The notes beneath the pieces are model-generated. The model saw only the letters and a list, made by a program, of their open reading frames with translations. It did no database searches and was not told where the DNA came from. Positions 7,758-14,925 of a stretch of DNA of 21,099 nt are shown piece by piece. The stretch comes from CAZMGG01 sp964565715. Its GTDB lineage: Bacteria > Planctomycetota > UBA1135 > UBA2386. The stretch is taken from NCBI GenBank assembly GCA_964565715.1, contig CAZMGG010000102.1, positions 1 to 21,099 of the forward strand. Direction: 5' to 3'. Numbering within the stretch: the first letter of the stretch is position 1; each line of letters opens with the position of its first letter. The translations under genes were made by a program, and so were the position numbers.

Positions 7758-9740
7758 TCAGGCCTGCGGCTGGGCCGGCACCGACTGCGCGGCGTGGAGC
7801 CCCGCCCGCAGCGCCGCTTCCCGCGCCGCATCGAACGCGGCGCCGCCGAAGCGGACCTGCTGGTAGGCGGCGAAGGCATGGCCGAGGTCGGGGGCGGCGA
7901 GGCCGCGCCGCTGCAGCCGCCGCAGATACACCTCCAGCGGCTCGCCGACGCCGCGGCCGCAGCCGCGCTGGCGCAGCTCGCGCAGGATCCGTTCGAGCAG
8001 CCGGCGGGCGGGACGCGCCGCGCCCGGCAGGCCTGGCCCGCGTCGCGCCTGCCGCGCCGGCAGCAGTGCGGGCACCGCCAGCAGCAGGATCAGCAGCACC
8101 AACGCCGGCCACGGCTCCCGCAGGAGCTGCACCAGTCCGTCCAGCAGGCCCGGGGCGTCGTCGTCGGTCGCGTCGGCGTTCTCGGGCGAGGCCTCGGTGC
8201 TGGGCAGGTCCGGCAGGGTGCCGCGGTTGGCCGGCGGCGTCGGGTCGAACACGACCCAGCCGACGCCTTCCACCGGCAGTTCCACCCAGGCGTGGGCGTT
8301 CTGGCTGCCGTAGCGGCGGCCGCCGGGGTGATCGGAATCCGCCTCGCCGCCCTGCAGGCCGACGCCGATGCGGCACGGCACGCCGCCGAGCCGCAGCAGC
8401 AGCGCGGCCGCCGAGGCGAAGTGCATGCAGTAGCCCGAGCGGCTGCCGTGCAGGAAGTTCAGCAGCGTGCTGGGGTGCTGGCCCCAGGGCTCCTGCCGCG
8501 TGTAGGTGCAGCGTTGCTGCAGGCCGCGGCCGATGGCCTCGGCCAGCTGCCACGGCGAGGCCGAGGGCCCCGGCCGCCATTCGTCCAGCAGGGGCTGCAG
8601 CCAGCGCGGGTCCAGGCCGGCCGGCAGGGACAGGAGGCCCTGCCGGGCCCAGCGGGTGTCGATCGGCCAGCGCTGGGCGACCGCGGCGAGATCCTGGTAG
8701 CCGACCTCGAACACGTCGCCGGCGGCGGGCGAGGTGCGGCGCAGCCATTCCCGGCGCGGATCGCGGCGCAGGGTGGTGATGCCGAGCAGGGTGGTGGCGC
8801 CCGGCGGCACGAACAGCAGGTCGCGGGTGGCCGGCTCGCACAGGACCTCCAGGCGACGTTCGGGCAGGCCCGCGATCGGCGGCCGCAGCACCAGTTCGCG
8901 GTCGATCGCCGCCATCGTCTGCACCTGCAGGCGGCCGACCTGCCATTGCTCCAGATCGGCGGCCTGGAAGAAGCCGGTGCGCAGATAGAGGTCCGCGGGC
9001 ACCGGCCGCCGGTCGGTGGCGGTGACGCGGATCAGGAGCTGGCCGGTCAGGTCGGGCAGGGCGCCGCCGCCGAGATCGAACGAGTCCGACAGGCCGAGCT
9101 GGCGGACGCCGCCGCTGGCGGTGCGGGCGGCGGGCGCCGCGGCGCCGGGCTCGACGCTGGGCGACGGCAGCAACTGCAGCGCCCGCTCGGTCAGCATCGC
9201 GGTGGCACCGCACAGGATGGCCAGCGACACGGCGTGGCCCAGCAGGCGGACCTGGTCGCGGTCCGACTCTGCCGCGCAGAGTTGCAGTGCCGCGCGACGG
9301 GCCTCGCAGCGCAGCGCGATGGCGGCGGCGACGACGAAGGCCACCACCTGCACGGCGTGGAGGCCGCCGAGGATGGCGCCGATCAGCAACAGGCAGAACG
9401 ACAGGAACAGGCCGAGCGCCAGTTCGCCGCCGTGGCCGCGCACGACGACGAAGCCCAGCGGCGGCAGCAGGGTGGCGGCGAGCGCCGCCGGCTGCGACAG
9501 CGGCCCGGACCAGTGGTAGGCGACGGAACCCAGCAGCACCTGCACGGCGAGCGCCAGCGCCAGCACCCAGCGCAGCCGTCGACGGGCGGCCACCAGCAGG
9601 CCGAGCAGCGCGGCCGGCAGCAGTCCTGCGAGCAGCCAGGGCGTCGGCAGGTGCCCGGCCGGCAGGGCGGTGATGGCGGCGGTGCCGCCGGCCCAGGTCG
9701 CCAGCCGCTGCAGCCGGCGGATGCCGTCGGCGGCGGTCAC
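7758..9740 (-). CDS. Membrane-bound transglutaminase-like protein (DUF3488/TgpA type)
   Basis: A 660-aa integral membrane protein with an extracytoplasmic transglutaminase-like cysteine protease domain, of the TgpA/DUF3488-transglutaminase-DUF4129 type. Residues about 36-185 contain roughly six hydrophobic helices. Then comes a periplasmic beta-rich segment, and the catalytic core with C438 in RSGYCMHFASA, H483 in NAHAWVELP and D499 in VVFDPTPP, a complete Cys-His-Asp triad. A last membrane helix (about 545-562) precedes a DUF4129-like cytosolic tail rich in Arg. The GTG start at 9740 overlaps the DUF58 stop (GTGA) and has a strong GGAGGAG 5 nt upstream on the minus strand (9746-9752). It is the third gene of the moxR-DUF58-transglutaminase operon, thought to act in envelope protein processing. 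Its substrate is not known. Confidence 0.94.
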   Translation of the reverse strand: MTAADGIRRLQRLATWAGGTAAITALPAGHLPTPWLLAGLLPAALLGLLVAARRRLRWVLALALAVQVLLGSVAYHWSGPLSQPAALAATLLPPLGFVVVRGHGGELALGLFLSFCLLLIGAILGGLHAVQVVAFVVAAAIALRCEARRAALQLCAAESDRDQVRLLGHAVSLAILCGATAMLTERALQLLPSPSVEPGAAAPAARTASGGVRQLGLSDSFDLGGGALPDLTGQLLIRVTATDRRPVPADLYLRTGFFQAADLEQWQVGRLQVQTMAAIDRELVLRPPIAGLPERRLEVLCEPATRDLLFVPPGATTLLGITTLRRDPRREWLRRTSPAAGDVFEVGYQDLAAVAQRWPIDTRWARQGLLSLPAGLDPRWLQPLLDEWRPGPSASPWQLAEAIGRGLQQRCTYTRQEPWGQHPSTLLNFLHGSRSGYCMHFASAAALLLRLGGVPCRIGVGLQGGEADSDHPGGRRYGSQNAHAWVELPVEGVGWVVFDPTPPANRGTLPDLPSTEASPENADATDDDAPGLLDGLVQLLREPWPALVLLILLLAVPALLPARQARRGPGLPGAARPARRLLERILRELRQRGCGRGVGEPLEVYLRRLQRRGLAAPDLGHAFAAYQQVRFGGAAFDAAREAALRAGLHAAQSVPAQPQA

Positions 9741-10861
9741 GGCGTCTCCTCCGCCAGCGTGATGGCACCGCCGGGCAGCAGCCTCGCCTCGGTCGGGTCG
9801 TGGAAACCGCCGGCGGCGATCCAGTAGCACTGCTCGCAGTGCGAGAGCGTCTCGACGGCGCGCTGGTCCAGCGGGCGGTGCGGCGCCGGGTCGGCCTCGC
9901 TCAGGAAGGTCAGGAACGACTCGTGCTGGTCGGCGGCCGCCAGCGTGACCCGGGCGGTGCGGGTGCCGAGCACCAGCACGCGCACGGTGGCCTCGTTGGC
10001 GCGCAGCGCGTCCACCAGGGTGGCGCAGGCCGACATGCACCACTCGAAGCGGCGCAGGCCGAGGCGGGGGTTCCGCCCCGGCGGCCGCCGCAGGTCGAGC
10101 ACCAGGCCGACGTCGTGCGGCACGCTGCCCTGGGTCACCCGCCGCACCAGCACGCCCAGCGCGGCGGAACGCAGCGCATGCACGGCCCGCGCATCCTCGT
10201 CGGGGCGCAGTTCGCGCAGCGAGTGGAAGTCGAGGCCGTCGTGCACGGCCCGCGTGCGGTCGGCCCGCGCCGGCTGGTGCAGGGAATCGAGCAGGGCCGC
10301 GGGCAGCCGCACCCGGGCCGGCTCGGTGACCAGTTCGGCCTGGGCGCGCAGGGCGGTGCGGGCGAGGAAGAAGCCGAACGGCCAGCTGCTCTCCAGGACG
10401 AACACCCGCTCGAGCAGGTGACTGCGCTGGTTGCTGCGGCCCTGCAGGCGCAGCGTCACCGGTGTGGCGCCGAGCCGCTCGACGAAACCCCACTGGCCGG
10501 CCATCGCCGTCCGCGGTTCGTGCACGCAGAGGTCGCGGAGCGGCCGGCCGGTGCCGCTCAGTTCGAGTTCCTCGCGGAAGGGCGCGCCGGCGATGGCCCG
10601 CCGCGGCCGCAGCAGCACCGCGACCCGGTGCAGGTGCCGGGGCACCAGGGCCAGGTCCACCAGCAGGGGTGCGGCCAGCAGGGCCGCGGCGAGGCGGGCG
10701 TTGGCCTCGCCGCTCAGCCAGGCCGCGCCGGCGGCCAGCCCGACCAGCAGCAGGGCGAGCCGGCCCCGGGGCGTCGGTTCGACCTCGGTGCGGAGCCGCG
10801 TCGGCGCCGGCGCCGCGGCGGGCGGGGGTGGAGCCGGGAGCGATGCTTCGGGCTGGACCAC
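9737..10861 (-). CDS. DUF58 domain protein
   Basis: A 374-aa membrane-anchored protein of the DUF58 family, which regularly pairs with MoxR ATPases. A proline-rich N-terminus is followed by hydrophobic segments at about 35-50 and 56-73. After these comes the family pattern: SSWPFGFFLARTAL at 158-171 and the signature DFHSLRELRPDEDARAVHAL at 211-230, continuing into a region that is VWA-like in this family. The start is GTG at 10861, three bases after the moxR stop, so translation is likely coupled. A downstream ATG would cut into the family region. MoxR is presumed to act on or remodel this protein; the biochemical role of DUF58 is not settled. Confidence 0.92.
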   Translation of the reverse strand: MVQPEASLPAPPPPAAAPAPTRLRTEVEPTPRGRLALLLVGLAAGAAWLSGEANARLAAALLAAPLLVDLALVPRHLHRVAVLLRPRRAIAGAPFREELELSGTGRPLRDLCVHEPRTAMAGQWGFVERLGATPVTLRLQGRSNQRSHLLERVFVLESSWPFGFFLARTALRAQAELVTEPARVRLPAALLDSLHQPARADRTRAVHDGLDFHSLRELRPDEDARAVHALRSAALGVLVRRVTQGSVPHDVGLVLDLRRPPGRNPRLGLRRFEWCMSACATLVDALRANEATVRVLVLGTRTARVTLAAADQHESFLTFLSEADPAPHRPLDQRAVETLSHCEQCYWIAAGGFHDPTEARLLPGGAITLAEETP

Positions 10862-10864
10862 GGT

Positions 10865-11794
10865 CTAGTCGGGCAGGGTTGCGGCGGCCAGGATGTCGTG
10901 CAGCATGGCCTCGGCCTGCTCGCTGCCGCCGCGCACGCTGAGCCGGTGGCCCCAGACGTGGGGGAGGAGGGCGTGGATGTCGTCGGGGACCACGTGGTCA
11001 CGGCCGCGGACCACGGCGCGGGCGCGGCAGGCCCGGTGCAGAGCCTGGGCCCCGCGGGTGCTCACGCCCAGCTGGCTCTCGGACAGGCGGCGGGTGCGAC
11101 CGGCCAGGTCGACGATGGCGGCCACCAGGTCCGGCTCGACCCGGATCCGATCGACGACTCCGCGGCAAGTCCTGATCTCTTCCTGGCTTGCGACCGCCGA
11201 CATGGTGGCGAGCGCGCGGTGACCGTCCTCCTGGGCGACGATCGCCGCCTCCCGCCGGGGATCCGGATAGCCGAGCCGGATCCGCATCAGGAAGCGGTCG
11301 AGTTGGTTCTCCGGCAGGGGATACGTTCCGGCGGTGAGGCCGGGATTCTGGGTGGCGACCACGAAGAACGGGTCCGGCAGGGGGTGCACGGTGCGGTCGA
11401 TGGACACCTGCCGCTCGGCCATGCACTCCAGCAGGGCGGACTGGGTGCGCGGCGGGGTGCGGTTCAGCTCGTCGGCCAGCAGCACCGAGGTGAACACCGG
11501 TCCGGGCCGGAAGGTCAGCTCGCCGGTGCGCGGATGGTAGATCTGGCTGCCGAGGATGTCGGTCGGCAGCAGGTCGGCGGTGCATTGCAGGCGCTGGAAG
11601 GGCAGATCCAGGGCCTTCGCCAGGGTCCGGGCCAGCAGGGTCTTGCCCACGCCCGGGTGATCCTCGATCAGCAGGTGGCCGCCGGCGATCAGGGTCGTCA
11701 CGGCCAGTTCGATGGCGTTCTCCTTGCCGAGGAGGATGCCGCCGACGGCGGTCTGGAGCTTGTGGGCGAGGTCGTGCATCGGAACGGCTTCCAT
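10865..11794 (-). CDS. MoxR-family AAA+ ATPase
   Basis: A 309-aa AAA+ ATPase of the MoxR group, a chaperone-like family acting on envelope or metal-enzyme partners. Numbered from the ATG at 11794, the Walker A motif is HPGVGKT (46-52), Walker B LLADELNR (105-112) with D108 and E109, sensor 1 VATQNP (146-151), the arginine-finger region LDRF (165-168), and sensor 2 STRGAQAL (245-252). All are intact. A second in-frame ATG at 11779 (MHDLAHKL) fits the usual family N-terminus equally well. Neither has a clear Shine-Dalgarno; I chose 11794 because it lies nearer the TAGTAT element. It is first in the operon with DUF58 and transglutaminase genes. No von Willebrand BatA/BatB genes follow, so this is a reduced version of the cluster. 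Confidence 0.96.
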   Translation of the reverse strand: MEAVPMHDLAHKLQTAVGGILLGKENAIELAVTTLIAGGHLLIEDHPGVGKTLLARTLAKALDLPFQRLQCTADLLPTDILGSQIYHPRTGELTFRPGPVFTSVLLADELNRTPPRTQSALLECMAERQVSIDRTVHPLPDPFFVVATQNPGLTAGTYPLPENQLDRFLMRIRLGYPDPRREAAIVAQEDGHRALATMSAVASQEEIRTCRGVVDRIRVEPDLVAAIVDLAGRTRRLSESQLGVSTRGAQALHRACRARAVVRGRDHVVPDDIHALLPHVWGHRLSVRGGSEQAEAMLHDILAAATLPD

Positions 11795-11811
11795 CGGGAT
11801 CGTTGCGGCCG

Positions 11812-11817
11812 ATACTA
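11812..11817 (-). promoter_or_regulatory. Candidate -10 element for the moxR operon
   Basis: Read on the minus strand this is TAGTAT, a good TANNNT -10 box in otherwise very GC-rich DNA, 17 nt before the moxR ATG at 11794. The leader would be about 10 nt. A perfect palindrome CCGATCGG lies just upstream at 11823-11830. On the plus strand the same bases read GATACT (11811-11816), so the site could also serve the divergent lpoB-like operon, though with a leader of over 100 nt. Confidence 0.45.
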
Positions 11818-11947
11818 CCGGACCGATCGGCTCCGACACGGGGCAGGGATCAACGCCCGGCGCGACTTGCCGCTGTGGCGCGCCCGGCCCAACGATCCAC
11901 CCCGACGGCCGGTTCGACGGAGCACCGGTCCTTCCCTTCGGAACATC

Positions 11948-12550
11948 ATGCGAATCCCTGCCCTTGCCTGTGGCCTCCTCGGCCTTCTCCTCGCCTCCTG
12001 CGCCGGCACCATCGACCGGCGCGTCGACCCCGACCAGCCCGATGCCGTGGGCGGCGCCGTCCTGCAGAGCCAGGACATCCGGACCATGGCCCAGAACATG
12101 GCCCGCGACATCCAGGCCAAGGGGGTCCTGGCCGCCGCGCCCGCCGGCGAGCGGATCAGCTTCCACATCACGGAGATGCGCAACGAGTCGTCGGACACGA
12201 TCAACAAGACGATGATCCTGACCAAGCTGCGCACCGATCTCTACCAGGCGATGGGCGGCCGCGTGCAGATCCTCGACCGCAGCGCCGAGGGCCTCGATGC
12301 GGTCCGCCGCGAGCGCGAGGCCAAGCGCAGCGGCGCGGTGGCCGGCAAGGAGGGCATGAAGGGCGCCGTCGCCGGCTCCGACTACGTGCTGAAGGGCGTG
12401 ATCCAGGACCGCGTCCAGCAGAGCGGCCGCCTGAAGTCGGCCTACTACCTCGTCACCTTCGAGCTGACCAACCTGGAGACCGGCGAGCTGGCCTGGACCA
12501 ACGACTACGAGACCAAGTTCGAGTCGGAGAAGTCGGTCATCAGCCGCTGA
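11948..12550 (+). CDS. lpoB: LpoB-like penicillin-binding protein activator lipoprotein
   Basis: A 200-aa lipoprotein resembling LpoB, the outer-membrane lipoprotein that in E. coli reaches through peptidoglycan to activate PBP1B. The signal peptide ends in LASC (Cys18, Ala at +2). The mature protein shows the family opening VGGAVLQSQDIRTMAQNMA. A beta-alpha core follows, with EMRNESSDTINKTMILTKL, then a strand-rich end with YYLVTFELTNLETGELAWTN. Compared with E. coli LpoB it lacks a long disordered Pro-rich linker. The ATG at 11948 is chosen because it gives the lipobox; no strong Shine-Dalgarno is visible. Seven bases separate it from the COG3014 gene. Homology by motif is good; true PBP activation in this organism is inference. 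Confidence 0.85.
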   Translation: MRIPALACGLLGLLLASCAGTIDRRVDPDQPDAVGGAVLQSQDIRTMAQNMARDIQAKGVLAAAPAGERISFHITEMRNESSDTINKTMILTKLRTDLYQAMGGRVQILDRSAEGLDAVRREREAKRSGAVAGKEGMKGAVAGSDYVLKGVIQDRVQQSGRLKSAYYLVTFELTNLETGELAWTNDYETKFESEKSVISR

Positions 12551-12557
12551 GCCGTCC

Positions 12558-13763
12558 GTGCGCGCGTTCCTGCTCCTGCTGACCCTGCTGCTGGGCGCCT
12601 GCGCCGTCCAGCAGCCGCCCGTGCCGATGCGGCGCTTCGCCGCCGGCGATGTCGCGGCGGTGAAGAAGTTCTTCCAGGAGCAGGTGGAGCAGGGCGACGA
12701 GGAGAACCTGGCCCTGGTGCTGAACGGGCTGGCGCAGACCGAACTGCTGCTCGGCGACGGTGAGGCGGCCTGGCGGCACTTCCAGACCGCCGGCCGCATC
12801 ATGGGCAACTGGCAGACGTCCGGTGGCGAGGTGTACGGCGCGCTGCTGGGCAGCGAGAGCAGCAAGACCTGGAAGGGCGATCCCTACGAGAAGGCGATGA
12901 ACGCCTTCTACACCGGGCTCCTGTTCCTCTGGCGCGGCGAGCCCGACAACGCCCGCGCCGCCTTCAAGAAGGGCATCCTGGCCGACGGCGAGAGCGCCGA
13001 CGAGAAGTACCAGGCGGACTTCACCCTGCTGTTCTGGCTGGCCGGCCGGATGAGCCAGTTGATGGGGCTGTCCGGCGACGCCCGCGACTTCTTCGCCGAG
13101 GCGCGCAAGGCCGACGAGTTCAGCCGCAAGAACGGCTCGCGCGGCAGCGTGCCCAACGCGCTGCTCGACGATCCGGGCCGCGGCAACCTGGTCTGCCTGG
13201 TCGAGGTCGGGCTCGGGCCCGAGAAGTACGCGTCCGGCAGCCAGAACGAGCTGGCGCGGTTCCGGCCGCGCTGGCACCCGGCCCACGGCGCCCGGCTGTT
13301 CCTCGACGGTCGCGAACTGCCGCCGCCGGCGGTGCTGGCCGACGTCGACTACCAGGCCCGCACCCGCGGCGGCACCGAGATGGACGGCATCCGCGGCGGC
13401 AAGGCGGTGTTCAAGACCGCCGCCGCCGTGGGCGGCGTGGTCGCGCTCAGCCAGTCGGTGGACCGGCGCGGGCGCATCAACGAGGGCGCCGCCATCGTCG
13501 GCGGCAGCCTCCTGTTGCTGTCGGCGCTGACCAGCACCGAGGCCGACGTGCGCCACTGGCCGACGCTGCCGAGCACCGTGCAGGTGCTGGCGGTGGACGC
13601 CGCGCCGGGCAGCCACCGGCTGCGCATCGAGTTCACCGACGACCGCGGCCGGCCGCTGGCCGACCTCACCCAGGAATGGACCGTCGACGTGCCCGACCAG
13701 GGCGAGAGCTACTACCTGTTCCGGTCCCTGCCGGGGCTGGACCGTCTGCAGAGGATCCCATGA
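12558..13763 (+). CDS. COG3014-like TPR lipoprotein
   Basis: A 401-aa lipoprotein of the uncharacterised COG3014 group. GTG at 12558 is the only start giving the signal peptide and lipobox LGAC (Cys15). Residues 25-190 are helical repeats of TPR type and include KGDPYEKAMNAFYTGLLFLW (106-125), which matches the best conserved stretch of the family. Residues 280-325 hold two glycine-rich hydrophobic segments (AAAVGGVVALSQS and AAIVGGSLLLLSAL) that could be short membrane hairpins. The end is a beta-rich domain (HRLRIEFTDDRGRPLADL). The gene lies between the lpoB-like and ycfL-like genes, the same association seen in some gammaproteobacteria. It overlaps the next gene by ATGA. Function unknown; a periplasmic protein-protein scaffold is the most likely role. 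Confidence 0.85.
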   Translation: MRAFLLLLTLLLGACAVQQPPVPMRRFAAGDVAAVKKFFQEQVEQGDEENLALVLNGLAQTELLLGDGEAAWRHFQTAGRIMGNWQTSGGEVYGALLGSESSKTWKGDPYEKAMNAFYTGLLFLWRGEPDNARAAFKKGILADGESADEKYQADFTLLFWLAGRMSQLMGLSGDARDFFAEARKADEFSRKNGSRGSVPNALLDDPGRGNLVCLVEVGLGPEKYASGSQNELARFRPRWHPAHGARLFLDGRELPPPAVLADVDYQARTRGGTEMDGIRGGKAVFKTAAAVGGVVALSQSVDRRGRINEGAAIVGGSLLLLSALTSTEADVRHWPTLPSTVQVLAVDAAPGSHRLRIEFTDDRGRPLADLTQEWTVDVPDQGESYYLFRSLPGLDRLQRIP

Positions 13764-14173
13764 AGAACCCGTTCCCGCGCCGCTGGGCGCCGTTCCTGGC
13801 CTTCGGCCTGCTCGCCGCCTGCAGCTCGGCGCCGCCCTACGCGGCCTACGCCATCGAGGACGATGCCGAACTCGGCAATCACGTCGTGGTGGCGGACAAG
13901 GCCCTGCGCGACGTCATCCGCGTCGGCCACCCGCTGGTCGAGCGCGTCCCCGGCGACAACCTGCGGGTGGTCGTACCGATCCGCAACATCGACGACGACC
14001 CGGTGCAGGTCCTGGCCCAGCTCGACTTCCGCGACCGCCAGCAGCGCCCGCTCGGCGATTCCACCAACCGGCAGGTGATGACCATCCCGCCGGGCATGAC
14101 GGTCAACTTCGAGTGCATCTCGGTCCGATCCGATGCGATGGACTACATCCTGCGCATCGGCTGGAACAAGTGA
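13760..14173 (+). CDS. YcfL-like (DUF1425) lipoprotein
   Basis: A 137-aa lipoprotein resembling YcfL/DUF1425, the small beta-sandwich protein encoded beside lpoB in enterobacteria. The ATG overlaps the previous stop (ATGA at 13760-13763), with GAGG at 13751-13754 in front, and gives the lipobox LAAC (Cys21). The mature chain has the expected pattern of an N-terminal strand, a middle part RVVVPIRNIDDDPVQVLAQL with a following DFRD turn typical of the family, and a late PPGMTVNF strand. The role of YcfL is not established; the pairing with lpoB is what is known. Here it is third in a four-lipoprotein operon, 10 bp before the glycine-zipper gene. Confidence 0.82.
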   Translation: MKNPFPRRWAPFLAFGLLAACSSAPPYAAYAIEDDAELGNHVVVADKALRDVIRVGHPLVERVPGDNLRVVVPIRNIDDDPVQVLAQLDFRDRQQRPLGDSTNRQVMTIPPGMTVNFECISVRSDAMDYILRIGWNK

Positions 14174-14183
14174 GGAGAGAACC

Positions 14184-14864
14184 ATGAACCGCTTCCCCGC
14201 GATCTGCTTCACCGCCTTCACCGCCCTCGCCGCCTGCGCCTCGCCGCAGGTCTCCGGCCGGCCGCCGGTGCCGCCGCCGGTGGGCCTGCCCGGCATCGCG
14301 CCGTCGGCCGGCGCGCCGATGGCGACCCACGACGATGCCGCGACCCAGGCCTGGCTGCGGCAGGAGATCGACCGGCAGGTCGTGCATCCCGCCAACCGTC
14401 CGGCGTCACAGCCGGCCGCGGAGCAGCCCGCGCCCCAGGATCCGCCGCCGCGCCAGCCGGGGGTCAACCCGACCGACGAGGATGCCACCAACCGGTGGCT
14501 GGAGGCCGAACGGGCCCGCGTCGACGCGGTGAACCCCGAGCGCCCGCCGGAGCCGGTCTACCAGGTCGTCGAACGGCCGGTCTACGTCGATCGCACGGTC
14601 TACGTCGAGCGTCCCTACTGGCGGCGCGGCTACGTCGGCTACGGCTACGACGCCTGCGGCCAGCCGGTCTATCACACGTACGACTGCTACGACTCCTACC
14701 CGGTCTACCGGCGGCCGGTGCGCGAGACCGCGTTCCCGGTGAACACGCTGCTCGGCGCCGGGCTCGGCGCGGTGATCGGCCACCAGTCCGGCCGCCGCGA
14801 CCGCGGCGCGGCCATCGGCGCCGGCCTCGGGCTCCTGTTCGACCTGGGCCGCTGGCACCGCTAG
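14184..14864 (+). CDS. Glycine-zipper lipoprotein with Tyr/Pro-rich middle
   Basis: A 226-aa lipoprotein of unknown function. A GAGGAG Shine-Dalgarno at 14172-14177 stands 6 nt before the ATG, and the lipobox is LAAC (Cys18). Residues 20-120 are low-complexity Pro/Ala/Gln. Within them two similar segments, DDAATQAWLRQEIDRQV and DEDATNRWLEAERARVD, look like an internal duplication about 47 residues apart. Residues 125-180 are Tyr/Val/Arg-rich (VYVDRTVYVERPYWRRGYVG). The C-terminus LLGAGLGAVIGHQSGRRDRG plus AAIGAGLGLLFDLG is a glycine-zipper hairpin as in SlyB/RcnB-like outer-membrane lipoproteins. The gene closes the LpoB/COG3014/YcfL operon, suggesting an envelope-integrity role. No close family is recognised. 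Confidence 0.85.
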   Translation: MNRFPAICFTAFTALAACASPQVSGRPPVPPPVGLPGIAPSAGAPMATHDDAATQAWLRQEIDRQVVHPANRPASQPAAEQPAPQDPPPRQPGVNPTDEDATNRWLEAERARVDAVNPERPPEPVYQVVERPVYVDRTVYVERPYWRRGYVGYGYDACGQPVYHTYDCYDSYPVYRRPVRETAFPVNTLLGAGLGAVIGHQSGRRDRGAAIGAGLGLLFDLGRWHR

Positions 14865-14899
14865 CGGCCGCGTTCGGCAGCCCCCGACTGGAACGCGCC

Positions 14900-14918
14900 G
14901 CCGGGCCCCGGCTAACGT
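14900..14918 (+). promoter_or_regulatory. Dyad plus -10 element before the TIGR00300 gene
   Basis: GCCGGGCCCCGGC (14900-14912) is a perfect odd-length palindrome directly abutting TAACGT (14913-14918), a TANNNT -10 box. The GTG at 14926 starts 7 nt after the box, the spacing expected for a leaderless transcript. The palindrome sits where a repressor could cover the promoter. A -35 is not evident. Confidence 0.45.
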
Positions 14919-14925
14919 GGCCCGG

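Noticed and set aside
7794..9827. A 677-codon plus-strand frame opposite the transglutaminase gene
   Set aside because: The sequence is Gln/Arg/Gly-rich with no domain, whereas the minus frame has the full Cys-His-Asp triad and membrane helices.
14917..14925. GTG at 14917 as the start of the TIGR00300 gene
   Set aside because: It falls within the TAACGT box and adds only three residues; GTG 14926 fits the family N-terminus and the leaderless spacing.
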